Of a DNA stretch of 64,000 nucleotides, positions 1 through 10,800 are shown in pieces. The notes under the pieces were generated by a model. The model was not told the DNA's origin, ran no database searches, and saw only the letters and a program-made list of their open reading frames with translations. Every line of letters starts with the position of its first letter. The first letter of the stretch is position 1. The DNA is from Tetranychus cinnabarinus (Eukaryota > Arthropoda > Arachnida > Trombidiformes > Tetranychidae): NCBI GenBank assembly GCA_022266195.1, contig WHVY01000002.1, positions 10,245,001-10,309,000 of the forward strand. The letters are read 5' to 3'. The translations under genes were made by a program, and so were the position numbers.

Positions 1-2117
1 ACATAATTTCCTTGTGATGGATCATAAAGCTCTGTTCCTTTGATAATAACAGCATGAGCTGGAAGATTAACACCCCAAGCAAGAGTGGAAGTACAAACCA
101 ACACTTTTACAACTCCTTCTTTGAAGAGTTTTTCAACTAGATTACGATCAGTACGGGTAAGACCAGCATGATGCACTGCTAATCCATATTTGAGAAGATC
201 ACGAAGTACCCCGTTTGTTGGACGGTCAATCAATTTTTGTACTGATGGTGACATCTCAGGTCTAAACAACTCTAAATGTCCAGCCATTTGAGCCGAATCT
301 TTGATGGTAGTAGCAGTTTTGTAAGTTGAATTACGAGCATGGACAAAGACCATGCATTGTTGACCACGAGAAACAAAATGATGAACCTTATCGTAACAAA
401 TTTCGTCCATATCATTCATTTGTGCTGAAGGAAAAGTAGACTTGATTCCGATGAAAGTCTGCCCTAATGGAACTGGGCGAAATCTGTCATCGAAGAAGAA
501 TAATCCTTCTCTTAAGTTAACACGTAAGAATGTAGCAACATCAACATAATTAGGCAATGTTGCCGATAAACCGACAATTCTAATCATTGATTGAGTTGAT
601 TCCACATGACGCAGCGTTCTTGCAACTAATGCTTCAACCACTGGACCTCGATCAGATTGTAACAGATGAACTTCATCAATAACTAACAATTTAACCAACT
701 TCATTAATTCAACTTCGCCTTTGGGTTTTCTAGTGACAACATCCCATTTTTCCGGAGTAGTAATGATCATATGAGTTTCAATAATTTCTGCTTTGGACAA
801 TTGCATGTCACCAGTTAATTCCTTAACCTTTACTCCACAAGCTTTCAATCTTTTGGCAAAACTATCCGTCATCTCAGAGGCAAGTGCTTTCATTGGAGCG
901 ATGTATATTATTTTAAACTCTTCAGATCCGTTTACCATTAATGTCTCAGGATCACAATGCCGTCTCAATTCATTTAGAATAGTCAACATGGCGATATTTG
1001 TTTTACCAGCACCCGTTGGAGCACAAATCAACATATTATTATTAGTATTACAGGCAGTGCTATATACGATTGATTGCACTTTATTTAATTTCTTGAAACC
1101 AGCAAATACTTTTTGTCCAATCGGGTCCAAATCTTTTTCGATGTCAATCAAACCAAATTCAGGCAAGAAATCAGGTGGAATTTTGGAGCAAGGAGGAATC
1201 TCGATTTCTTCCCATTTTGATGTATCGTTTCTTTTGAAACCGGCTGGCAATGCAATTTTAGCTCCACAAATAAATGCTGCTGACAGTTGAGCCTCAGCGT
1301 AGTTATCGAAGACAAATGGGTATTTTTCTCTTTCAGCTGGTCCTATTCGTTTAAATAATGGCCCAGACATTGATTCCAGTAATTGACGTTCCTTTTCTTG
1401 CTTAATTTTACCAAAATCATTTGTATCATAAGTATTATCATTAGCTTCATTTTTAATTTCTTTCATCATTTTCTTCTCACATTTACGAATCAATTTTTTC
1501 AAATTTTTCTCTTCAATTGTTTGTACCACCACTGATTGAGTGATTGAAGGCTTCTTGGGTTGATTAGGCTGCAGTGAATTCAGTTTAGCTAAAGCTTCAG
1601 CAGTTGAGTCTCCTTGGTCTCCTGGGTAAGCTTCTTGGTACAACGACTTGTGAGATTTGATAATTGACTGGTGATTTTGAATGATCTCTCGAATCAAATC
1701 AATTGCACCAAATCCAAGAAGATCCATTAATTCAGATTCCAGGTGTGAATGAGGTTTGCTTTTATCATTGAGCAAACTTATGATCAATTGCATCAATTCT
1801 TCAATATGGAACTCAGTGAGTTTGGCACTTTCCAGGTAAGCAGATAAGCGTAAATTCAATGTTTCGACGTCTTTTATTTCCCCTAATCTGGCTTTATCAT
1901 TAGGTTGAATGGTCAATTTGCTTTGGTCTAAATAGTTGTTCAATGAAAGCTCACCACTTGTGGTTCGATTAGATGAGGATGATTTTGAAGATGAGCCTGC
2001 ATCCAAAGATTCCCAATCAAGAAAAGCAATTTCATCTGGTTGACAAGATTGGCCAATTTCATTTTCAATAGTGAACTCACTAGCCCACTCATAGTCCTTA
2101 AGGTATCCAAAAGCCAT
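1..2117 (-). CDS. ASCC3: ASCC3 (ASC-1 complex helicase subunit 3), 5' part, cut by window edge
   Basis: Ski2-like SF2 helicase of the ASC-1 complex. In known members it unwinds DNA for ALKBH3-linked alkylation repair and splits collided ribosomes (yeast Slh1). About 705 codons are open on the minus strand with no intron, and the gene continues beyond base 1. Seen: Walker A APTGAGKT at residues 366-373, motif II DEVH at 481-484, an LSATLP motif III near 520, then the start of the C-terminal helicase lobe (STLAWGVNLPAHAVIIKGTE). Wording around ESTQSMIRIVGLSATLPNY and FFFDDRFRPVPLGQTF fits ASCC3 better than the paralogue Brr2/SNRNP200. The start ATG (2117-2115) is the first in frame; an in-frame TAG lies about 20 bases upstream. 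The region before Walker A is about 130 residues shorter than I recall for human ASCC3, so an upstream exon or real N-terminal loss is possible. Divergent from DDX10. Confidence 0.93.
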   Translation of the reverse strand, partial: MAFGYLKDYEWASEFTIENEIGQSCQPDEIAFLDWESLDAGSSSKSSSSNRTTSGELSLNNYLDQSKLTIQPNDKARLGEIKDVETLNLRLSAYLESAKLTEFHIEELMQLIISLLNDKSKPHSHLESELMDLLGFGAIDLIREIIQNHQSIIKSHKSLYQEAYPGDQGDSTAEALAKLNSLQPNQPKKPSITQSVVVQTIEEKNLKKLIRKCEKKMMKEIKNEANDNTYDTNDFGKIKQEKERQLLESMSGPLFKRIGPAEREKYPFVFDNYAEAQLSAAFICGAKIALPAGFKRNDTSKWEEIEIPPCSKIPPDFLPEFGLIDIEKDLDPIGQKVFAGFKKLNKVQSIVYSTACNTNNNMLICAPTGAGKTNIAMLTILNELRRHCDPETLMVNGSEEFKIIYIAPMKALASEMTDSFAKRLKACGVKVKELTGDMQLSKAEIIETHMIITTPEKWDVVTRKPKGEVELMKLVKLLVIDEVHLLQSDRGPVVEALVARTLRHVESTQSMIRIVGLSATLPNYVDVATFLRVNLREGLFFFDDRFRPVPLGQTFIGIKSTFPSAQMNDMDEICYDKVHHFVSRGQQCMVFVHARNSTYKTATTIKDSAQMAGHLELFRPEMSPSVQKLIDRPTNGVLRDLLKYGLAVHHAGLTRTDRNLVEKLFKEGVVKVLVCTSTLAWGVNLPAHAVIIKGTELYDPSQGNY

Positions 2118-2412
2118 AATGATGATTAACAAACTCTAATTGATGAAAATAATAAGATGACAAGAAAGAATTTATAACAAAATAATTAAAAAAGCTTTCA
2201 GCTAAATACGACTACATCAGATTGAATAAATAAAAAAACAATCCTTTAATTTGTTACTGCTGTTGAAGTTTAGTTTACTCAGCAGATGTCGCTTTGCTTG
2301 CGTTCTTTTCTAAGAAACATGTGTAAGTCCTTTCTAGAAACATGTGTGTAATGTTTTGAATATTTTGTTATTTAAATTTCTAATAGTGATATTAATTTAT
2401 TGTTCAATCAAA
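2118..2412. promoter_or_regulatory. Shared divergent promoter / 5' UTR region between ASCC3 and DDX10
   Basis: These 295 bases separate two head-to-head start codons, so both promoters and both 5' UTRs must lie here unless there are upstream non-coding exons. The stretch is AT-rich. A near-direct repeat (ttctaagaaacatgtg and ttctagaaacatgtg) sits at about 2310-2347. No TATA box or initiator could be assigned with confidence. Confidence 0.6.
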
Positions 2413-4924
2413 ATGGCTTTTGGTCAACGTAAACTATCGAGAAACGATGCTAAAGGTATGAGAAAAGGAAAGGGTAAAAAATCCAACAATAAATCTGGTT
2501 TGGATAAAAGTGAATTTAAAGTTTTCAACCTTTCAACCAAAACACTGAGAGGATTAACAGACGCTGGTTATTTAGTTCCAACTGAAATACAATCGGCAAC
2601 ACTTGAATCTGCTTTAAATGGTGATGATATTTTAGGAGCTGCCAAAACTGGATCGGGTAAAACATTGGCCTTTCTCATACCTATCCTTGAAAAGTTGGAA
2701 AAAGAGAAATGGACTCATCTAGATGGTGTCGGTGGTTTAATTATTACACCAACGAGGGAACTTGCCTACCAAATATTTGAAACCATCAACAAAATCGGTG
2801 CATACCATGACTTTTCGGTTGGTTTGATTATCGGTGGAAAAGATTTGAAATTCGAAAGACATCGAATGAATAAGTGTAATATAGTTATCTGTACTCCAGG
2901 ACGAATTTTGCAACATATGCATGAAAATGCTCTTTTCAATTGTGACAATATGAAAATTTTGGTTTTGGATGAAGCTGACCGAATTTTAGGTAAGAATTTT
3001 TCGATGGTTGGTTTATTTTATTACAAAATTGGTTTATTGTGTCTAGATTTAAATATTTTTCCTATTTCTTTCAGATATGGGTTTCAAGAAAACAATGGAC
3101 AGTATAATTGAAAATCTGCCTAAAGAAAGGCAAACTCTCCTTTTTTCGGCAACTCAAACTAAATCAGTGAAAGATTTAGCTCGTCTTAGTCTGGTTGATC
3201 CAAAATATATTGCTGTCCATGAAAACTCTCATTCCGTTACTCCTGAAGGTTTAGTTCAGAAGTACATTGTTTGTGAAGCTCATCAAAAATTAAACCTCCT
3301 TTGGTCTTTTATAAAAGCTAATGTAACTAAGAAAATTTTGGTTTTCGTGTCAACATGTAAACAAGCTAAGTTCATTCACCAACTCTTTTGCCGATTAAAA
3401 CCAGGAACGACAATGTTACCTCTGTATGGAACTCTACATCAACTTAGAAGAATGAATATTTACAATGAATTTAAGAGTAGCAAAAAAGCCTGTCTGGTTG
3501 CTACTGACATCGCCTCTAGAGGACTTGATTTTCCAGCTGTTGATTGGGTTGTCCAATATGATTGTCCAGAAGATACTAGCCAGTACATTCATAGAGCAGG
3601 TCGCACTGCTCGATACCATAAAGGCGGTGAATCTCTCCTTTTCCTTTTACCTTCCGAAGAAAAGTCAATGGTTGAACAATTGGAAGCTCGTAAAGTTCCA
3701 ATCCAAAAAAGTACGATACCTCAATATATGCAAAAATCAATGATAAGGAAAGCAGACGCGTTACTTGCCCGTGATGTTTCCCTTAAAGAAACTGCTCAAA
3801 GAGCATTCAAACAATATTTAAAGGACGTTTACATGATGAAGGATAAAACCGTGTTTGATGTAACCACCATTGACAAGGACCTTTTGGCTCGATCATATGG
3901 TCTAATAGTGACACCAAGAGTTCGTTTTCTAGAAAACAAAGGTCTCAAAGGCAATAAAAACTCATCTTCATTGAACCCTGACGATAGTGATGGAAATATT
4001 AATTCTGACGAAGATAAACCCAAAGTAAAGAAAGAGTTGACATTAACTGGTCACGCCTCAGACGAGTCTGATGGAGAAGATTTATTTATATCCAAAAAAG
4101 TTCCAACAATTCCAGACATAGATATAAAATCAATTGAACCTTTGACAAAAGGGAAAATTGTAACTCAGGCTTCTCTAGCTAAGAAAATTTTAAGGAAAAA
4201 TTTGTCTGTAAACAAGAAAATTGTTTTTGACGATAAAGGTGAACCAGTCGAAGAATTCCCGTTGCAACAAAAATCTGAAAAAGTTAAATTGTTGGATGAA
4301 AAATGTAAAAGTGGAATAGATATTGCCATAGCAAAAGAAATTATGGAAGACGAAGACAAAATTGATAAAGAAATTCAAAGAAAAATAATCAAAGAAAAAC
4401 ACAAAGTAAGTTTAATGAGTTGCCACTATTCCAAAAACTATTTATTGAATGATTCTAATTTAATTCATTTTTTTATTCCTCTTTAGGCTAAACGTTTGAA
4501 AGAAAGAGAAGAAAAGAAACAGAAAGCTGAAGAAGCCAAGAAAAGATTTGCTGAACGAAAAGGATTATCCAAACCTGATAGGAAGTCTCTTGTTAATGAT
4601 GCTCAAGCAGAAAGTGAAGAGGAGAGTGAAGTAGAAAGCGAAGAAGAAGACTCAGATCATGATGAGAAGCTGTCTAAATATATTGATGAGTTACCAGATC
4701 CAGATGAATATTATGGAAATGACGAAGATGATGAAGAGGAGGATGATATAGACCAAGACGGTGATACAGAAGAAGAAGAGTCTGACCAAGAAGAAGATGA
4801 AAGTGAAGATGAAAAACCCAGGAAAAGGATGAGAATGAACACTGACGATGAAAGTGATGAGGATATGATTCCTCTAAGTCTGCAAGATGCGGAAGCTTTA
4901 GCCAAACAATTTGTCGATGATTAA
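2413..4924 (+). CDS. DDX10: DDX10 / Dbp4-type DEAD-box RNA helicase (3 exons)
   Basis: Nucleolar ATP-dependent RNA helicase for 18S rRNA processing; yeast Dbp4 frees U14 snoRNA. Model: join(2413..2989, 3075..4405, 4487..4924), 781 aa. Intron 1 is 85 bp and restores the conserved DEADRILDMGF across the junction; intron 2 joins KHK to AKRLKERE, as in family members. Domains: basic N-terminus; Q-motif region 37-60; motif I AAKTGSGKT 76-84; PTREL ~113-117; DEAD 185-188; SAT 216-218; HRAGRTAR 364-371. The C-terminus has a lysine-rich part and a long Glu/Asp-rich tract, then a short LSLQDAEALA tail like the LSLAEDEEL tail of vertebrate DDX10. ATG 2413 (context aaaATGG) is preferred to the in-frame ATG at 2344, which would add 23 hydrophobic residues unlike the family. 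Stop TAA 4922-4924. Confidence 0.95.
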
Positions 4925-5219
4925 TCAAACTGTTTATTTATCTGTAAATTTTGTTGAATTGCAGTAAACCCTAACAAAATTCAAGTCTTGGATACTTCAA
5001 GCTATTTCACATGATAGTTGGAGCTAATAACTTTCCTCTCTGCCGATTGTTCGCTATTAATTTCAAGTTTTGATTGTTAAATTTTAATAACCTCACCATT
5101 TCGGTGCACAAAAATCGATAGCATTTCAATTATCGTCAATTGTCATCCATTTCATTGAACATCTGGAAAAACCTGTGACTAATATTTTGAGAAGGTTTAC
5201 TGTATTGAATAATTATTAT

Positions 5220-5225
5220 AATAAA
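5220..5225 (+). terminator. Candidate poly(A) signal of DDX10
   Basis: An AATAAA lies about 295 bases after the DDX10 stop codon, on the same strand. Assignment is by position only; other A-rich hexamers lie nearby. Confidence 0.4.
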
Positions 5226-6020
5226 AAATGCTTATGAATTTGTAAAAATGACAAATGAAGATTGATTGTAAATGTATTGATTGAATCCATAATCCAATGA
5301 GTTTACAAAAGGCACCTTTTTGTTGTAAAAACAGTTGAATAACAGCTTTTTAAATGATTATTTTTGACAAGGTAAAGTATCTCTGTTAACCATGAGATGG
5401 AGTCAATTGGATCATTTTGATAATAAAATTGAATTGTCTATCAAATTGTGAGATTGCGTTTAATTTATTGAAGAGCAAAAAATGAACAAAATGATGAGCT
5501 TAACTACGCCTGCGAATTTGCCCGATAAACTTTATCCAATCAGAATATATATTTTTTATCTTTCACCTCACTCACCTTAATTGTACTCCGATAAAGTTAG
5601 CAAGAAAGTACAAAGAGACAACAACGTAACATATCACCACAACCATCATCATCATCCTCATCCTTTTCTTTTATTTCTCTCATCCCTAATTCCTTCTCTT
5701 GTTGGAAAGCAAAAGCCACTAACAAAATAAGCAATCTTAAAAATAGGTTTGAAAATTGTTTTGTTTTTCCTTCAAATTTTAACTCAGCAAAATAATCTTC
5801 ACCAGAATAAAGTTGAACATTCAACAATACTTTTGAAACAATCCCGTTAACATCAACGTCTACTTATTGCCAACAATTCGTCACATTGTTAATCCAGTTA
5901 TCAAAGGAGATCCAAAGGAGTAAACAGTGTGAAAGAAAGTTTGCCCTCTTAATCACAGTTTTACCTAAGATTGGAAGAGTAAGAGTTGAACATTATCACA
6001 GATATCACAGCTAATAGTTG

Positions 6021-6235
6021 GGACAAGAGAGATCTCGAGAGAAAGGCTGAAAGAGTGTAAGAAGAAGAGAGAGGGAGAGAGGCAGAGTGGGAAAGTGAGA
6101 AGAAGATAAGAAATTGAACTTATTACAAGTGAATTATCATTAACTTGTAAAGAGATGAAAATGGAGAGAGGGAAGGAAAATGGAAGGAAAAGTGATCTTA
6201 GAAGGAGAAGGTGAAAGAATTGGAAAAAGAATAAA
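6021..6235 (+). promoter_or_regulatory. GAGA-rich purine tract upstream of the SLC1 gene
   Basis: The plus strand is mostly A and G, with repeated GAGAG/GAGAGAGG blocks at about 6027-6105 and 6171-6235. In arthropods GAGAG is the core site of GAGA-factor-type proteins at promoters. Whether it acts so here is inference. Confidence 0.4.
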
Positions 6236-6336
6236 GTAAACCGAAATTTGTTTTCTATTGTCTAACTAGAAATACATAAGTTTTTGTGACACAAAAAGTG
6301 AAACCTGTCAACATAATCATCAATATCAACATAATA

Positions 6337-6360
6337 ATCATCGTCATCATCATCATCATC
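6337..6360 (+). repeat. (ATC)n microsatellite
   Basis: Eight ATC-type triplets with one GTC variant, directly after the purine tract and before a TC-rich tract. Confidence 0.8.
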
Positions 6361-7895
6361 TTTACTTCCACGTTTTCTTCTTCTTTTTTTCTCCTCTCTA
6401 TTTCTTCTCTCTCCCTCTCTTCCATGTTTATTTGTGTTCGACATTCACTTGAACAACATCACCAACAATAGATACTGAAACACTCACAAGAGTAAATTTT
6501 GTTAACACAGTGATACTTTTTCCCTTTCTCAACTCAACATACTCTTCGTCTGCCTTTTCTCTCTCTCCAACCATATCATCGTTTTAATTAACCAACTCTT
6601 AATCAAGTTATTCAACAGTCTCACCATCAACCTAACCAACAACAGTACCAACAATTGAACCAACAACATTATTGCTTCTTCGTTTATCCGCCTTCTCCTT
6701 TTCTCGCCCCAACCAATTCACCTCCTTCTGCATTCCTATTTTCATCCTCTGATTGTGTAAATTTAATATTAGAATCTTTCTTTACACTCGCTATTTTTCT
6801 TTGCTCCTCTTCTGTTCTCTCTAATTCTATGTTATTTGGTGAGTGTCTATGTAAACGTTAACACAATCATCAACAGTTACGACCAAAGAAAGGAAGAGGA
6901 GGAACAAGTTTTTCGTCATCATAAACAACATCATTGGAAACTAAAAGAATCAGAAGAGCAACGACTAAGGAGATCAGTAAGCGACATTACTTGCGATAAG
7001 ACAACCAAGAAAAGTAACCAAACGTGTTGCAGTGACCCTCAACTGTCTTGCTATTTTGTTATCGCTTTATTTCTCAACTAACCGTTTAACCTTATTACCC
7101 ATAGGTTTGTTATTTTACTTTTTTTCCCTTTCCATTTTTATTCAACTTATTCATCATCTTCACCATTAGTATCATTATTATTATATCTATGGTTTCAATC
7201 TTTTGTTAACTTGCTGCTCAATTTTTGTCTCTTTTTTTTCTTCTCTTCTTTCATTTTTCTTCAACTGTAACAGTGACAACCAACAAGGATTCATTACCAT
7301 CAACCGCCTAATCATCATAATTAACGATATCACAAGCATAAAGGAGAGAGGGAAAAATTTGACTTTTTTTGTTTGTTTGCTTGTCTATTTGGAGGAAAAA
7401 TACATGCATCATATCAGCTTCATATTGATGTAGCCATTTTTTTCTCTTCGTGATTCAAATTTTTAACGTGATTACTGCCATAAGCCTTGTTGCCAATTTG
7501 GAAAAACAACTTTATTCAGAGATTGAGATTATTCTCGTTCACCTTTCATTGTCTAAATTTGTGGTTCATCGTTTTAATTCATTGCACCATATCACCATCT
7601 TATAATTACAATATATTCAATTTGATTTGTTTCTATTTTTCGTAAGATATTACTTGTTTATTACTTTGGGTTGTGGATTGATCGTTTTGCACCAGTAAAT
7701 TTCAACACGACAACTGTTTACCAACTTTGCCATATCAATCAATTATTAGCGCCAATTTTGTTTGATAACAACAATCAATTTAACCTAGTAATCAAGTTTA
7801 CTTTTCATCAACCATTTGTTCTGTTTTAAATTAAACCTTCAACTTTTTACCTGAGAAGAAAAAAAGAGAAACAAAGAAACAAAAAACCGTAAACG

Positions 7896-10800
7896 ATGGA
7901 TTCGGATGCCAATGCTCGTGTTCCAATGCTTCAAAGTGGCTCCGGGGCAAAAACAACTGCCTCAGGTAGCAATGGTGTACAAACCTGTGTACGGCTTACT
8001 GAACCTAGACCTGGAGTTGTTCAGCGGGTGAGTAACTTGCACCACCACTGAACAATTAAACAATTCCCTATCATTTCAATGGATTGTTTCTGTATCAATA
8101 GTGAAGAAATATGTATTTTCATCACTTGCTGTTTGTGTGTTTCACTTTCTTTTGTTTTCTATTCCCGCCTTTTTGTTTGTTGAATATCATTTGTTATAAA
8201 CTAAAAAAAGCCAACTTCCTCTCTGTTCATTGAAAAGATGCAAAGAAACAGTGGAGATGATAATGAAATTTGAATGAGAAAAACCTTGACCAGATAGTTT
8301 GGCTTGATGAGAAAAAGCAGAGATTTAATGTTATCATATAACATGGACAGCCCAGTTGAATTACGGATGTTTAAAGATGAATCTGACTTTTTATTCATCA
8401 ACCTATTGTATTAACCCTAATCAAGACAATGTTGATCACCAGCATAATTACTGTCGATACCCGCTATTGTGATATCTTTACCAACAACTCCAACATGGAA
8501 GATACTCTTTATGTATAACTAGTTTTTATGACCTGATCACCTTGGAAAGTTTTGGTAAAAAGGCGATGAATATTAACAAACTACTTACACCAAAACACAG
8601 CTCAACAAACATAATTTACTCACAGTAATAGATCCTTGTTTATCCCAACCCACTTATCAATCAGAAGTGAAAATCTCTTATTTTTTTCATTCCTGTTTTT
8701 CAAAGGATTTTTCTTCTTCTTCATTTCCACCATTGAACCAAGCAAAAGAAATAATTCTGCAATCAATTTGCTTTAAAAGTCAAATTGGAAGCACCATTAA
8801 TGTAACCAGCAAACCTTGAAAAAATAGGAAAACGAAAGCAAGCACACAAACAGTAACACATGAAAATGCTTTGTTAATGTCTCATCTGAAATGATAAACA
8901 GTCTAATAATTTATACACACACGCATTGAAACATCAATATATTTGTAAATTAATTAAATCTCTCTCTTTCTTTTACATATTTATCCTTATGGCAATATCC
9001 ATAATTGGACTCTGGCTCTTCCTGGATAACATTATGTCTCTATCGCCACTTGACCACTTTAACCATAACATTAACTATTGGATAAATCGAAACAGTGCAT
9101 AGACTGGAATATGGAAAATTTGTTACTAATTTTGACCATAGCCGCAGTGGTTGGCGGAGGCATTGTCGGTGGTTTACTCCGATACACTTATCTCTCTGAC
9201 GACACTCAAATGTTGATTAAATTTCCTGGTGAAATCCTCATGAGAATGCTTAAGATGTTAATAGTACCTCTTATTGTATCATCGCTCATTGCAGGGCTTG
9301 CTCAACTGGATGCTAAAGTAATTAACTAATTAACCTTTTTTCTCCTTTTCTCCTTTTTTCCCTTCATTTCTCTTTTCCCTCATCATTTATTTAAACATTC
9401 ACAATTCCATTTTCCTGAACACACACACAAATGAACCCTGAATTCATACAATTAGCAATTGGCACTCACTTTTGGTTCCATTTGCCATATTACATTTACT
9501 CACAAAATACGAGAAAAAAAGTGCATAAATCAAAATGTTTTGACACATTTTGTGTGGTACTTCATCAAAATTATTTCATCGATACTCAAGTCTCTTGCAA
9601 TATTTAATTACAGCCACATATTTAATTTATTAATTACATTGCTCAATGTTTACCATTTCTTGCAACTAAGCAAGAAAAAGCAAGAAAAACCTTTCACTTT
9701 AATGTTCATCTTATCCTTTACTGTATATCGTTTTCTTGTGTTATAATTGCTATTCTTCAATAGATTTTCTCGCTTCAACCAAAGGAAACTTTAATTCTTT
9801 TTTTCCATTATTAACTCTCCAGAATCTTCAGAGTAGTTCACCATTGTTCACCTAAATTGCACACCTTTAACAAGGTTCACCATCAATTTACAGTTAATCA
9901 CCGATAATCAACCCTTTTACCCAAACTCTAATCAAGTCTGTGTGTCTTTTTGCATCTTTCAAGTTAAACATTTTTCCGTTTCCAGCTTCAACCCAAATTG
10001 AGTGAAAATAATTAATTTCAACTTGATTGCCGTAAGAGTAAAAGTGTTCAGTAATTAAGACCAGAAGCTGAATAAATTATCAAGTTAATTTCAATTATCA
10101 TTTCTTATTAATTTGATATTTTTACTTCTCGCTTCCTTCACCCTCCATTAATAACCATAATCAATTGATATCATCACATAATTAACCTGATCATACATAA
10201 TCGATCTTAAACATTTCTGTTTCACCTAAATTAAATATCAATGTTTCAACTAAACCCATTTCACCCAAAAGCACAAACCAAATCAATATTGACTGTAAAA
10301 TTTCAAGTTACCTAAAATCCTGTCAACTGTTATCTCCAAACTTCAGTAAAATACAAGATAATGACAGTAACTTGAAATAGCTTATTCGTACTATTGGCCG
10401 GGCATCTTATTGAAAAATACAGATTTTTTAAACCCACCCTTAATTAGGGACCATTGACAAATTTACTGTCACTATCTGGTATTTCACTGTAAAAGATAAT
10501 ATTTTAACTTTTCATGAAAAATTGTAAACTGATTAACTCTGATTGAAAGGCAGACAATTGAAGCAAACAGATTAAAGCTGAAAATGTGATAAGTTCATTT
10601 ATTACCTTGATTAACATTAGCTTCATCCAAGACATTGACTAACATAAAAAGGCATTTCAAGGATGCGCAAACTTTTTGTTTTTAATATTTCAGAGAAGCT
10701 TGGCTGAAATAAAAACTCAGATTAACAGAGATTTGCTAGTCTTGCAGGGTGTAGCACTTTGTATTTTCATCCTTTCTTCCACTTCTCTCATCATCAATTC

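Larger units (their letters stand above)
5226..7895 (+). promoter_or_regulatory. Non-coding: probable promoter and 5' UTR of the SLC1 transporter gene
   Basis: No supportable coding exon. The stretch holds a purine tract with many GAGAG motifs (about 6021-6235), a TC-rich tract (about 6361-6425), CAA/CAACA-rich sequence around 6600-6670, and T/C-rich sequence around 7100-7270. A donor-like gtgagt at 6839 hints at a non-coding first exon but no partner could be fixed. The transcription start is unknown. Short open frames here are low-complexity by-products of these tracts. Confidence 0.45.

Noticed and set aside
793..1290. Open frame of 165 codons on the plus strand
   Set aside because: It lies wholly antisense to conserved ASCC3 helicase coding sequence (Walker A region) and has no recognisable product.
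2344..2412. Earlier in-frame ATG for DDX10 (23 extra residues)
   Set aside because: The extra residues are hydrophobic (LLFKFLIVILIY), unlike the basic N-terminus of the family, and ATG 2413 has a much better context.
4674..4928. His/Ser/Leu-rich open frames on the minus strand
   Set aside because: They are antisense readings of the acidic GAA/GAT-rich tail of DDX10.
6262..6444. Lys/Arg/Asp-rich frame on the minus strand and its Ile/Ser-rich plus-strand partner
   Set aside because: Both are translations of the ATC microsatellite and the adjacent TC-rich tract.
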